From contig JBAYRL010000003.1 in NCBI GenBank assembly GCA_041676705.1, positions 248,001-312,000 on the forward strand: 64,000 nucleotides of DNA, given 5' to 3'. Below are positions 45,860-53,676 of the stretch, in pieces. Source of the stretch: Acidimicrobiia bacterium (GTDB taxonomy: Bacteria > Actinomycetota > Acidimicrobiia > Acidimicrobiales > SKKL01). The position numbers were made by a program, and so were the translations under genes. Position 1 is the stretch's first letter. Every line of letters starts with the position of its first letter. The notes beneath the pieces are model-generated. The model was not told the origin of the DNA. It did not search any database and was given only the letters and a program-made list of their open reading frames with translations.

Positions 45860-46427
45860 TGTTGAGCAAAATCTCGATCATGGGAGCAAGTTGGTTATAG
45901 CGACTCGGGTTCAATTGCGACAGACTCACAATATCGCGGCCCAAGGCTTCGGGGGAAGGTACTGCGTTGCTAGCCAGCCGATGCTCAAGTGCCACTCCGG
46001 CTACGCCGGCTAACAACGTGGTGATTTCAACATCATCAAAGTTGAAACCGTTGCCACCAACCGGGTCGATTAGTTCCAAGACCCCAGCAATGGTGTCGTT
46101 ACCGGCACACGGCACGGTGAGGATGGCCTTAGGTTCCCAACCAAGTTGAGCGGCAACATCTTCGGCAATGCGAGCGTCAGCTGAGTGCGGGGCTAAAGCC
46201 ACTGGTTGGCCCGAAGCTGCCACGAAGCCGGCAACGCCCACTCCTAGTGGCACTGTTACCCCCTCAGCGGCCGAGCTACCGTCGCCCAATCCAGCCACCA
46301 CTTCTAGCTCGACATCATTATTTGCTAGAAGTAGTGCCTTAGCGGCACCGGTCGCATCGCAAGCAGCTTGAAGCACGCTGAGCAGAACCGGATCATCGAA
46401 ATTTAGCACTTTATCTCCGTTGTTCAA
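45852..46427 (-). CDS. GAF-domain protein
   Basis: A 191-residue protein. Residues about 10-150 show the GAF pattern: LSVLQAACDATGAAKALLLA, GVTVPLGVGVAGFVAASGQP, PKAILTVPCAGNDTIAGVLE and a final LLAGVAGVALEHRLAS. GAF domains bind cyclic nucleotides, heme or other small ligands. The adjacent exporter carries a cNMP-binding-like domain, so a shared ligand is possible. It overlaps the protease gene by eight bases and follows the exporter after 18 bases. Confidence 0.78.
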   Translation of the reverse strand: MNNGDKVLNFDDPVLLSVLQAACDATGAAKALLLANNDVELEVVAGLGDGSSAAEGVTVPLGVGVAGFVAASGQPVALAPHSADARIAEDVAAQLGWEPKAILTVPCAGNDTIAGVLELIDPVGGNGFNFDDVEITTLLAGVAGVALEHRLASNAVPSPEALGRDIVSLSQLNPSRYNQLAPMIEILLNSV

Positions 46428-46445
46428 GGAACCTTGGTGCCAGCT

Positions 46446-49400
46446 CTATTGTGCTAGGGACGCGGGTCCAATAGTGGCACGTAAACGTAATCCTTCTTCT
46501 GGCCCTACCCGAGGTGCCGAACCGGCCAATGCCTCGGCAACGACGCTATGTTCCGCGGCAACTCCACTTATGACCTCGGCGTCTAACACCAACGCGGTCG
46601 AAGCTTCAGTGACTTGTAAAATTAGCGAGCTCGCATCACCGAGGATGGCGGAAAGGCCGAACACCTGGCCAGGTGCTAACTCACCCACCTGTTGGCGCTG
46701 GCCATGAGCGTTGGTTGTCATGACGCGTGCTCCGCCGCTTTGCAGCATGGTAAGAGCCCCATTGTCATTAAAAATCTCTTCGCCGGGGGCCAGGGGCAAC
46801 CGGCGCATGCTGGTCGCCAAGGCTTCTAGTGCCTCACCTGACAAAGTGGCGAATAGCTCAAGTCGCCCTAAAGCAGCGGCCACTTCTACCGACGAGTCTT
46901 GCGCTGGTAACCCGCCCGATTGTTCGGCCCATAACTCGGCGTAAACCCCTTTGGCAGCCTGCAATTCTTGGTGTGTTCCTTGTTCCACCAGCCGACCTTG
47001 GGACAACACAAAAATTTGATCGTAGTTTGCCACCGAAGCCAAACGGTGAGTCACCGCAACCGTGGTGCGTGAGCGACCCACTTCATCAAGGGTGGCTGCT
47101 ATTTGGCGTTCGGTTCGAGGGTCTAAGGCCGAGGTGGCTTCGTCCAAAATCAAGATGGCCGGGTCGCGTACCAGAGCACGAGCAATAGCTAAACGTTGGC
47201 GCTGCCCCCCAGAAAGTCGCCCGCCACGTTCGCCAACTAAGGTGTCGTAACCGCCAGGTAGATTCAAAATAGTTTCATGGATAGCAGCTGCTTCGGCGGC
47301 GCTGACTAGATCAGCTTCGGCAGCATTCAGCCGGCCCATTCGTAGGTTTTCACGAATCGTGGTGTCGAATAAGAAACTCTCTTGCAGGACGACACCCATT
47401 TGTTGGCGCAATGAGGCCAACGTGATTTCACGAATGTCACGTCCGTCGATGGTGATCGAACCTTCATCCACATCGTAGAAACGCATAAGCAGGTTGAGCA
47501 CCGAACTCTTCCCAGCGCCTGATGGTCCCACGAAAGCCACCTTGGTGCCAGCCGGAATCACGCACGAGAAATTATCCAAAACCGGGGCTTCACCAGGCAC
47601 ATAAGAAAACTTGACGTTGGTGAAACGAATCTCACCGGTGAGGGGCGGCACGTCGGCTGCGGTGGGGCTGTTTGGCACATCAATTTCGGCGTTCAACACC
47701 TCTTCCACCCGAGCCAAAGCACCGGTTGAGGCCTGCATCTGCTGACCCACCCCGGTAAGGCTGCCGATGGGGCCCAGCACTTCGCCCATGAGGCCCATGA
47801 AAGCCACCAAACCACCGATCGAAAAACGGCCTTCAAGAATCAGCCAGGCTCCTAGGGCGAGAACCACCAGGCGCAGTACCATCACCACGCTGTTCACGGT
47901 GAGTGAAAAGATTCCGCCAAAGAGCGACAGGCGCAGCATCGAGTCGAAAAGACGTTTGGAAACTGCTTGAAAGCGGCTGACCTCACGTTGTTCTAGTCCA
48001 AAAACTTTAACTACTGGTTGGGCGTTGTAGTTCTCGGAAAGAACATTCAGTACCGAACCGCTTTGTTCTTGCACCGCCATCGACCGGCTAAGCGCACCAC
48101 TGGCCATTCGTGAGTAAATCACGGCCACCGCGGGTACCCCGGCTAACACGATTAAGGCCAAAAGTGGGTTCAAGCTCAACAGAACCACCGCCGAAACCAC
48201 CAGGCTCAAAAGTTCGAAGGCCCCATCACGCAAAACCGCGCTGAAGCCCGATTCCACCTGTGAGACATCTGAGAAGAAACGTGACATAACATCGCCAGCT
48301 TCTTGACGGTGATACCATCCCGGTGAGAGGGCCTGCAAACGGGCGAACATTCGCTCTCGGATGCTGTTCACCACGGCCACACTCATATAGGTAGACAGGT
48401 ACGATCGCCGCAGCGAGGCCACCTGCGAAATGGCCAACACCACTGCTAAGCCACCCAGTAACGTGGTGACCTTGTTCCAGTCACCATTTGGTATGGCATC
48501 GTCCACTAAAGAGCGGAACACAAAGGGGAAAGCGGCCGTGAAAGCCAAGCCCATCAGCATGTAGATAGCGACTTCAATCTGTTTGGCCCAATAAGGCCGA
48601 AGCTCTCGGGCTGCCAGGCGGAAGAAGGCTCGTGGTTTCGCTTTCACCTGTTCTCGTGCCAGGTTTTGACGCCAGTTTTGTTCCAGCTTGGCCAAACCTT
48701 CACCGAAGACGGCCCGTGAGGCTTCGTCACGGTTACCCAATCGTGCCGCAGCTAAGAACCGCAAAAATGCTTGCTGGTTTTCCCGCTTAATCAGATACCC
48801 CACGAATGACGCCGCCAAGATTACGGCCTGGTCGGGGTCGGCAGCACTGATCGGTGGAACTTCGCTCTCACGCAGTTCGTCGTCAGGTCGAAGCCCAGCC
48901 AGGTACAAGCCGTAGCCGTCAAGAAGTAGGCCCAGCTCGTCAGCCGCCGGTAGCTGTGCACCAAAAAGCCGCGCCAAATATCGTTCGGGGGCTTCGGGCG
49001 AGCGTTCGGAGGTGACCGCTACCCACACCTCGTCACGTTCGGCCACAATTACAGCCCCTGAAGTGACTAATTCATTCGGGTTTGAAGGATCGGGGAAAGG
49101 GTCAACAAAACATATCTGTGGCTTTACGCCCCAGGGTTCGGAACCCAAATTAGCCAAACGTCTTCTGGCTAGCGTGACACTTTTTGCAAGCTCGGCGACG
49201 ATAGTTTCGGCGTAGCTGGCGGCGCGATAGCGAATAAAAGCGGCATCGGTTTCAAGCGTGACCAGCTCGTCCAGGGCCGGACGGTTCGCTGCTTCTAGCG
49301 GAGTCGAAACGTTCGTCTCATCAGGCACTGCGTTCGGTTGCTCAGCACTGATAACAATTCGGGTTCGTCCGATCTGCAGCCAGTCGCCCGCACCTAAAAC

Positions 49401-49631
49401 GGTGGCGGAGCGTAACCGCACACCGTTTAAAATCGTACCGTTTGAACTACCTAAGTCTTCAACAATTACCCCGGCGGGCGTGGGCTCTAAACGTAAATGG
49501 CGACGTGACACCAGCGGGTCGAAGATTACTACCGTGGCCTCCCGGCCAAACTCTAGAGCCGTGTTTAGCTCTAGAGATTGGCGGGATCCATCGGGACCCT
49601 CAATATTGATGCGAAAACTTGAGGCGGTCAC
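46446..49631 (-). CDS. multidomain ABC exporter: FHA - peptidase-like - ABC - cNMP-binding
   Basis: A 1061-residue fusion. Residues 1-95 are an FHA domain (LEFGREATVVI, SRRHLRLEP, LGSSNGTILNG). Residues about 110-330 resemble the end of a peptidase_MA-like domain (AASFVGYLIKRENQQAFLRF, KLEQNWRQNL), but no HExxH is seen. A six-span exporter core lies at about 345-640. The ATPase is complete: VAFVGPSGAGKSSVLNLLMR, LSGGQRQRLAIARALVRDPA and ILILDEATSALD. Residues about 925-1040 look like a cyclic-nucleotide-binding domain (FATLSGEALEALATSMRRLP, VGELAPGQVFGLSAILGD). It probably exports a peptide, with activity set by phosphothreonine binding and a ligand. The gene lies divergently opposite the precursor/YcaO operon. 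Confidence 0.85.
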   Translation of the reverse strand: MTASSFRINIEGPDGSRQSLELNTALEFGREATVVIFDPLVSRRHLRLEPTPAGVIVEDLGSSNGTILNGVRLRSATVLGAGDWLQIGRTRIVISAEQPNAVPDETNVSTPLEAANRPALDELVTLETDAAFIRYRAASYAETIVAELAKSVTLARRRLANLGSEPWGVKPQICFVDPFPDPSNPNELVTSGAVIVAERDEVWVAVTSERSPEAPERYLARLFGAQLPAADELGLLLDGYGLYLAGLRPDDELRESEVPPISAADPDQAVILAASFVGYLIKRENQQAFLRFLAAARLGNRDEASRAVFGEGLAKLEQNWRQNLAREQVKAKPRAFFRLAARELRPYWAKQIEVAIYMLMGLAFTAAFPFVFRSLVDDAIPNGDWNKVTTLLGGLAVVLAISQVASLRRSYLSTYMSVAVVNSIRERMFARLQALSPGWYHRQEAGDVMSRFFSDVSQVESGFSAVLRDGAFELLSLVVSAVVLLSLNPLLALIVLAGVPAVAVIYSRMASGALSRSMAVQEQSGSVLNVLSENYNAQPVVKVFGLEQREVSRFQAVSKRLFDSMLRLSLFGGIFSLTVNSVVMVLRLVVLALGAWLILEGRFSIGGLVAFMGLMGEVLGPIGSLTGVGQQMQASTGALARVEEVLNAEIDVPNSPTAADVPPLTGEIRFTNVKFSYVPGEAPVLDNFSCVIPAGTKVAFVGPSGAGKSSVLNLLMRFYDVDEGSITIDGRDIREITLASLRQQMGVVLQESFLFDTTIRENLRMGRLNAAEADLVSAAEAAAIHETILNLPGGYDTLVGERGGRLSGGQRQRLAIARALVRDPAILILDEATSALDPRTERQIAATLDEVGRSRTTVAVTHRLASVANYDQIFVLSQGRLVEQGTHQELQAAKGVYAELWAEQSGGLPAQDSSVEVAAALGRLELFATLSGEALEALATSMRRLPLAPGEEIFNDNGALTMLQSGGARVMTTNAHGQRQQVGELAPGQVFGLSAILGDASSLILQVTEASTALVLDAEVISGVAAEHSVVAEALAGSAPRVGPEEGLRLRATIGPASLAQ

Positions 49632-49646
49632 AGCTGTTGCTTCTGC

Positions 49647-51779
49647 CTATTCACCTGAGATGTTGAATCCAAAGGTGTATTCGGCCCGCCCTTCATCAAT
49701 GTAAAGCGCGTATCGCTCACCAACTTCTGCTTCAAACTCACGCTGATCGTTGGCACCTGGGTTTACCCGATGCGAAAGGAGCCGGTTACCCGATTCATTA
49801 TAAATTTCAAAACGGAGCGTATTCATGCTGGTAGCAGCGTTGGCAATTTGGAAAGTCATGTTGGCGTCAGTCACGTCAAAGAGGTAGTAGTCAGCCGGAT
49901 CACGCCCACCGACCTGACCGTTTAGTTCCTCACCTACCGGCACCAACCGTGCCGAGGCCAAGTCACCGGGTGCGTCGCCTTCAATACCGCCATCTTCTTG
50001 CGGGGTTATATCGGTTTGGAAGCTGTAGGCACCTTCGGTTTCGGTCACGTAGATTTCTAGGTAACCGGTTTCTTTGTCCGAGAACAGCTGGCTCCATTCA
50101 GTTTTGCCACCAGGATTCACACGACCGTTAAAGACCCTTGAACCTTCAAAATAGATCTCATATTTGACGGTACTGGAGTCACGTGGTGTCTCGGCTGTGA
50201 AGGAGAACACCACACCGGCCGGCAATTCCACCAGATAGGTGTCAAGGCGGTCATGGTTGCCCAGCCGTCCGTTAACCTTTTCGCCTGCCTCGATCTCAAA
50301 CGCGGTGTCGTAACTACTTCCGGCATCACCTTGTTGACCAGCATCTTTCTGGAGATCCGATGCCAGCTCGAAGCTGTAAAGGGCTGGCCCTTCGTCAAGG
50401 ATTATCTCGAATTGGCCGCCACTTTCGTGGTCGAGCACTAGCGTCCACTCGGTCGAATCGTTGGGGTTTATCCGCTTGTTGTAGAGGCGTGAGCCTACGT
50501 TATATATTTCGACACGTACGGAGTTGGTGCTTTCGCGATCATTCTCCAGGCGGAAGGTTATTACGCCACTGTCGGGGGCAATAAAGGTGTAGCGGGCTTC
50601 GAGCCGGTCGTCTTCAAGACGGTCGTTGTAAACCTTGTCAAGCTCAATTTCACCATCAATTGGACGTCCGGTTTGGGCAGGACGATCACGACCTTGGCTG
50701 GCATCACCTTTACCGGCCTTCCGAGAGAACATTTCGCCTGTTTCAACGTCAATCAGGTCGAACTCATCAATGTCACCGGAGGATTCTTCGACGGCCACTA
50801 CTTCGGCGGGATCGAATGTACCCCACTTGTCACCGCTGAAACTTTCGTTGTCACCCAGGCTAGGTGGCAACAGCGGATTACCGCCATAGCAGTTCACTCG
50901 AGGTACGCCACGAGCGTCAACCAACACCGCCGAGCCGCGTTGAAGCACTGCTTCACTTGCAACGGCCGCACCATCTTTGAATCCGTGGCTTAGCACTCTG
51001 GTGTCGGAACCTAGGTTCACTGGGGTCAAACCATCTAGGTATGCATCGAGGTCGGCAGGATCTAGTGTTAAAGCCCCCGCAAAGGCAGTGGCCTTGGCCT
51101 CGTCATCTGCCAAAAACGTGCTGAGCTGATCAACATCGCAGGAAAGCTCGTCGAGCGTGCCGCCGTAGAGGCCAGGCACATCACCCGAAATCGACTTGTA
51201 ACCGGCCTTGCGGTCGATCCCAGTTTCGGCATTGTCAGCGTCGGTGTTTTCGTCGTCGCCTTCATCACCCTCTTGGGTAGTGGGCGCACCCTTTTCAGCA
51301 AAAGCGCGCAAGCTACCTGTTGGTTCAGTCGCAAAGGAAGCGGTGAAGCCGTCGGCACCGGCCTTGCCGAGAGGAGTAAGAGCTACCCCATCAGCCGAGG
51401 CTTTATCATCACCTAATACGTTGACCAGCACAAACCCGGCCGCAATCACCGCGATGACTGCCACTACGGCCACAATCAACTTTGATTTCGAGCCATTTTC
51501 TTTGGCGGCGGTTTGAGTAGCGCCGGGCGCGGCTCCTGGTGTATTGGGTGCACCGGTTGTGGCACCCGGAACCCCGGCTGCAGCAGCTGGCGGAGTTGTC
51601 GGTGGCGTGGCTGCTGGCGGAGTTGTCGGTGGCACGGCTGCATCGCCACTGGATGGCTGGCCCGACGGCTCAACAGGATCGGGGCTAGACCCGCCTTGAT
51701 AGTCGGGGTGTTGTTCTGGCGGATACCACTTATCGTCCGATGCTTTCCACCAACCTGGCCCTTGAGGCGTATCACTCAC
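49647..51779 (-). CDS. membrane-anchored protein with three PPC-like beta repeats
   Basis: The 710-residue protein begins SDTPQGPGWWKASDDKWYPP, a short motif common at N-termini of actinobacterial membrane proteins. A Pro/Ala/Thr-rich stretch and one span (LIVAVVAVIAVIAAGFVLVN, about residues 101-120) put the rest outside. A domain of about 230 residues with a Cys pair follows. Then come three tandem repeats of about 105 residues (roughly 375-480, 490-600, 615-710), each with the pattern EIY...R...N...(R/K)(V/I)NP, like pre-peptidase C-terminal domains. It lies 15 bases upstream of the exporter gene. It may bind the exported product or protect the envelope. Confidence 0.72.
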   Translation of the reverse strand: MSDTPQGPGWWKASDDKWYPPEQHPDYQGGSSPDPVEPSGQPSSGDAAVPPTTPPAATPPTTPPAAAAGVPGATTGAPNTPGAAPGATQTAAKENGSKSKLIVAVVAVIAVIAAGFVLVNVLGDDKASADGVALTPLGKAGADGFTASFATEPTGSLRAFAEKGAPTTQEGDEGDDENTDADNAETGIDRKAGYKSISGDVPGLYGGTLDELSCDVDQLSTFLADDEAKATAFAGALTLDPADLDAYLDGLTPVNLGSDTRVLSHGFKDGAAVASEAVLQRGSAVLVDARGVPRVNCYGGNPLLPPSLGDNESFSGDKWGTFDPAEVVAVEESSGDIDEFDLIDVETGEMFSRKAGKGDASQGRDRPAQTGRPIDGEIELDKVYNDRLEDDRLEARYTFIAPDSGVITFRLENDRESTNSVRVEIYNVGSRLYNKRINPNDSTEWTLVLDHESGGQFEIILDEGPALYSFELASDLQKDAGQQGDAGSSYDTAFEIEAGEKVNGRLGNHDRLDTYLVELPAGVVFSFTAETPRDSSTVKYEIYFEGSRVFNGRVNPGGKTEWSQLFSDKETGYLEIYVTETEGAYSFQTDITPQEDGGIEGDAPGDLASARLVPVGEELNGQVGGRDPADYYLFDVTDANMTFQIANAATSMNTLRFEIYNESGNRLLSHRVNPGANDQREFEAEVGERYALYIDEGRAEYTFGFNISGE

Positions 51780-52067
51780 TTTGTTAAGTCCTTCTGCTGT
51801 GGTGATGCGCTTCTAAATCACGCACCCGCTTCAACTTCGACACCGCCTAGACGCTAGGCCACTAGTTCGGTTACATCGAGCCTTAAAAACATACATTTCC
51901 AAGCCGAGCGTCGTTTCATACCCGCCGGGTATGCGCGGCACCAAGCTCGAATGATGTTGTGTAACCAACCTGGCCATTCGATGTCTAGTAGGTCGGGCAC
52001 CTCACCAAGGTGCTCAAGTTCAGAACAGATTTCACAACGAGATCTGCGACCCTAATTAGGAGTACCT
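51780..52067. promoter_or_regulatory. divergent control region of the YcaO operon and the exporter operon
   Basis: This 288-base gap holds no gene. It must contain promoters for both directions. A 7-bp perfect inverted repeat with a 3-base loop (CATACCC-GCC-GGGTATG) lies at 51917-51933. A second small one (GCACC...GGTGC) lies near 52000. These are candidate operators. No certain -35/-10 pair is named. The plus-strand ribosome-binding site AGGAG lies just before 52068. Confidence 0.45.
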
Positions 52068-52403
52068 GTGGCAGAACAAATGGATAGCGTAACTGGTGCC
52101 GTTATTGAAGGAACCGACGGTTCGGTCTACTTCATTCCAGAGGTCATCTTGGCCAAGTACAAAGTTGACGATGCCAGCGCGGCCGTCGCCAAGGAAGCCT
52201 TCAGCGCTGATGAGGTTTCGGGTTTCGACTTCAGTAACCCCCTCTTGGGCAAGGAAGCCAACCAGATTCTGAGGGGCCAATTTGGTCCCTTTGGCTCGGT
52301 TCCTTCGGGCACCACGTTTGCGGGCGACAACGACAAGACCGTGATTATCTCAGCATCCGACACGCTGAGCTGGCGTAAAGGACCGGGCCCTGTTATCGGC
52401 TAA
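52068..52403 (+). CDS. candidate RiPP precursor peptide of the YcaO/TfuA operon
   Basis: A 111-residue, Cys-free protein starting with GTG (AGGAG seven bases upstream). The first 70 residues look like a leader (GSVYFIPEVILAKYKVDDAS, AVAKEAFSADEVSGFDFSNP). The last 40 are Gly/Pro/Ser/Thr-rich (FGPFGSVPSGTTFAGD, ISASDTLSW) and end GPGPVIG. It directly precedes the YcaO gene and overlaps its inferred CTG start. Absence of Cys argues against thiazolines and suits Ser/Thr azolines or backbone thioamides, the product of YcaO/TfuA pairs. Precursor status is an inference from size, position and composition; I do not recognise the family. Confidence 0.6.
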   Translation: MAEQMDSVTGAVIEGTDGSVYFIPEVILAKYKVDDASAAVAKEAFSADEVSGFDFSNPLLGKEANQILRGQFGPFGSVPSGTTFAGDNDKTVIISASDTLSWRKGPGPVIG

Positions 52404-53676
52404 CGATCAGCCCGGCACTCGGGCGATCGTTCACGATTACGGCAATAGCGACAAGCGCGTATTTCGAGGCACTCACCGTGTAAGGCCTCCTGCGGAGACG
52501 ATCGCCTGGGTCCAGCCCCATTTTCCCACCTTCGGGATAACCAGGGTTTCGAATGTGACTGGTTTGGATGTCATTGGCATTCCAGTGGTGATGGTGGCCC
52601 GACCAAACAGCCGCGGTCTAGCGGTGTCGCAAGGCAAAGGTCTGTCCCTAGACCATGCCAAAGCTTCGGGAATTATGGAAAGCATCGAAGGCTGGCATTC
52701 GGAGCACATTCGACTGCCCCTTTGGAGGGCGTCGGCCACCGAGATCGAACGAAGTAACCGTGTGATCCAACATCAAGGATTGCCTCGTTCTTATGGAGGC
52801 ACCTTGGATCCGGGATTGCAGCTGTTGTGGATTGAGGGCACCGATTTGGTGAGTGGCGATTCAGTTTGGGTACCAGAAGAGGTGGTTGGTGTCGACTGTT
52901 CGCTACCTATGCCTCCGTCGGCGGGTTGCTTCTCAATGACATCCAACGGGTTGGCATCGGGGAATCACCCCCTGGAAGCTATTAGCCACGGGTTATGCGA
53001 AGTGATTGAACGCGATTCTAAAACGCTCTTTGACCTCGTCCCCAAAGAATTAGGTGCCACTAGGCGCATCAACCTCGAAAGTGTTACCGACCCCGATTGT
53101 CGAGAACTTCTAGAGCAGTGCCACGAAGCTGGTGTTTTTGTAGCCATGTGGGATATCACGTCCGATATTGGACTACCGACTTTGACCTGCGAGATTTTTG
53201 ATCGAGTGGCCAATCCGTGGCGTCCGCTGCCTATCAGCTCGGGCCACGGCTGCCACCTCAATCCAAAAGTGGCTTTCATCCGAGCTTTGACCGAAGCCGC
53301 ACAAAGTCGACTCACCTATATTGCTGGTGCACGCGACGACAATCTCTATAGCGAATATGCCGAAGCTGAAAGCGCCGAAAGCGTTTCGCAACGTCGCCGT
53401 TTAATGAAGGAAACAGCCAGTAGGGATTTCGGCGAACTTTCCGATCTCTCCACTGATTCGCTAGAAGACGATGTCGCTGTGATCATCGCCATGCTGGTGG
53501 CGTGTGGCTTAGATGAAATTGTGGCCATCGACCTCAGCCAGGAAGAGTTTGGCATTCCGGTCTTCCGCGTGGTTGTTCCAGGGCTTGAACATCGTGGGCC
53601 GGGTGGAACTTGGTATCAACCGAACCTGAGGGCGCAAGAGTTTGTTGCCCGGCTACACAAGGTGAATTCACTGTGA
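52390..53676 (+). CDS. YcaO-domain cyclodehydratase/thioamide synthase, probable CTG start
   Basis: YcaO proteins use ATP to activate peptide backbone amides. The core is clear: VTGLDVIGIPVVMVARPNSR, SQGKGLSLDHAKASGIMESI, HGLCEVIERDSKTLFDLV and SSGHGCHLNPKVAFIRALTE. The first ATG/GTG/TTG of the frame (GTG 52555) would cut off KRVFRGTHRVRPPAETIAWV and the following FGITRVSN, which are also conserved YcaO sequence. The frame is open upstream to 52369, and the only plausible start is CTG at 52390, with AAAGGA seven bases before it, inside the precursor gene. That gives 428 residues. It overlaps the TfuA gene by GTGA. The partner TfuA suggests thioamide formation. Confidence 0.88.
   Translation: MLSANDQPGTRAIVHDYGNSDKRVFRGTHRVRPPAETIAWVQPHFPTFGITRVSNVTGLDVIGIPVVMVARPNSRGLAVSQGKGLSLDHAKASGIMESIEGWHSEHIRLPLWRASATEIERSNRVIQHQGLPRSYGGTLDPGLQLLWIEGTDLVSGDSVWVPEEVVGVDCSLPMPPSAGCFSMTSNGLASGNHPLEAISHGLCEVIERDSKTLFDLVPKELGATRRINLESVTDPDCRELLEQCHEAGVFVAMWDITSDIGLPTLTCEIFDRVANPWRPLPISSGHGCHLNPKVAFIRALTEAAQSRLTYIAGARDDNLYSEYAEAESAESVSQRRRLMKETASRDFGELSDLSTDSLEDDVAVIIAMLVACGLDEIVAIDLSQEEFGIPVFRVVVPGLEHRGPGGTWYQPNLRAQEFVARLHKVNSL

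Noticed and set aside
52555..53676. YcaO gene starting at the GTG at 52555
   Set aside because: This start removes conserved N-terminal YcaO residues that are encoded in the same open frame upstream; CTG 52390 with a good ribosome-binding site fits better.
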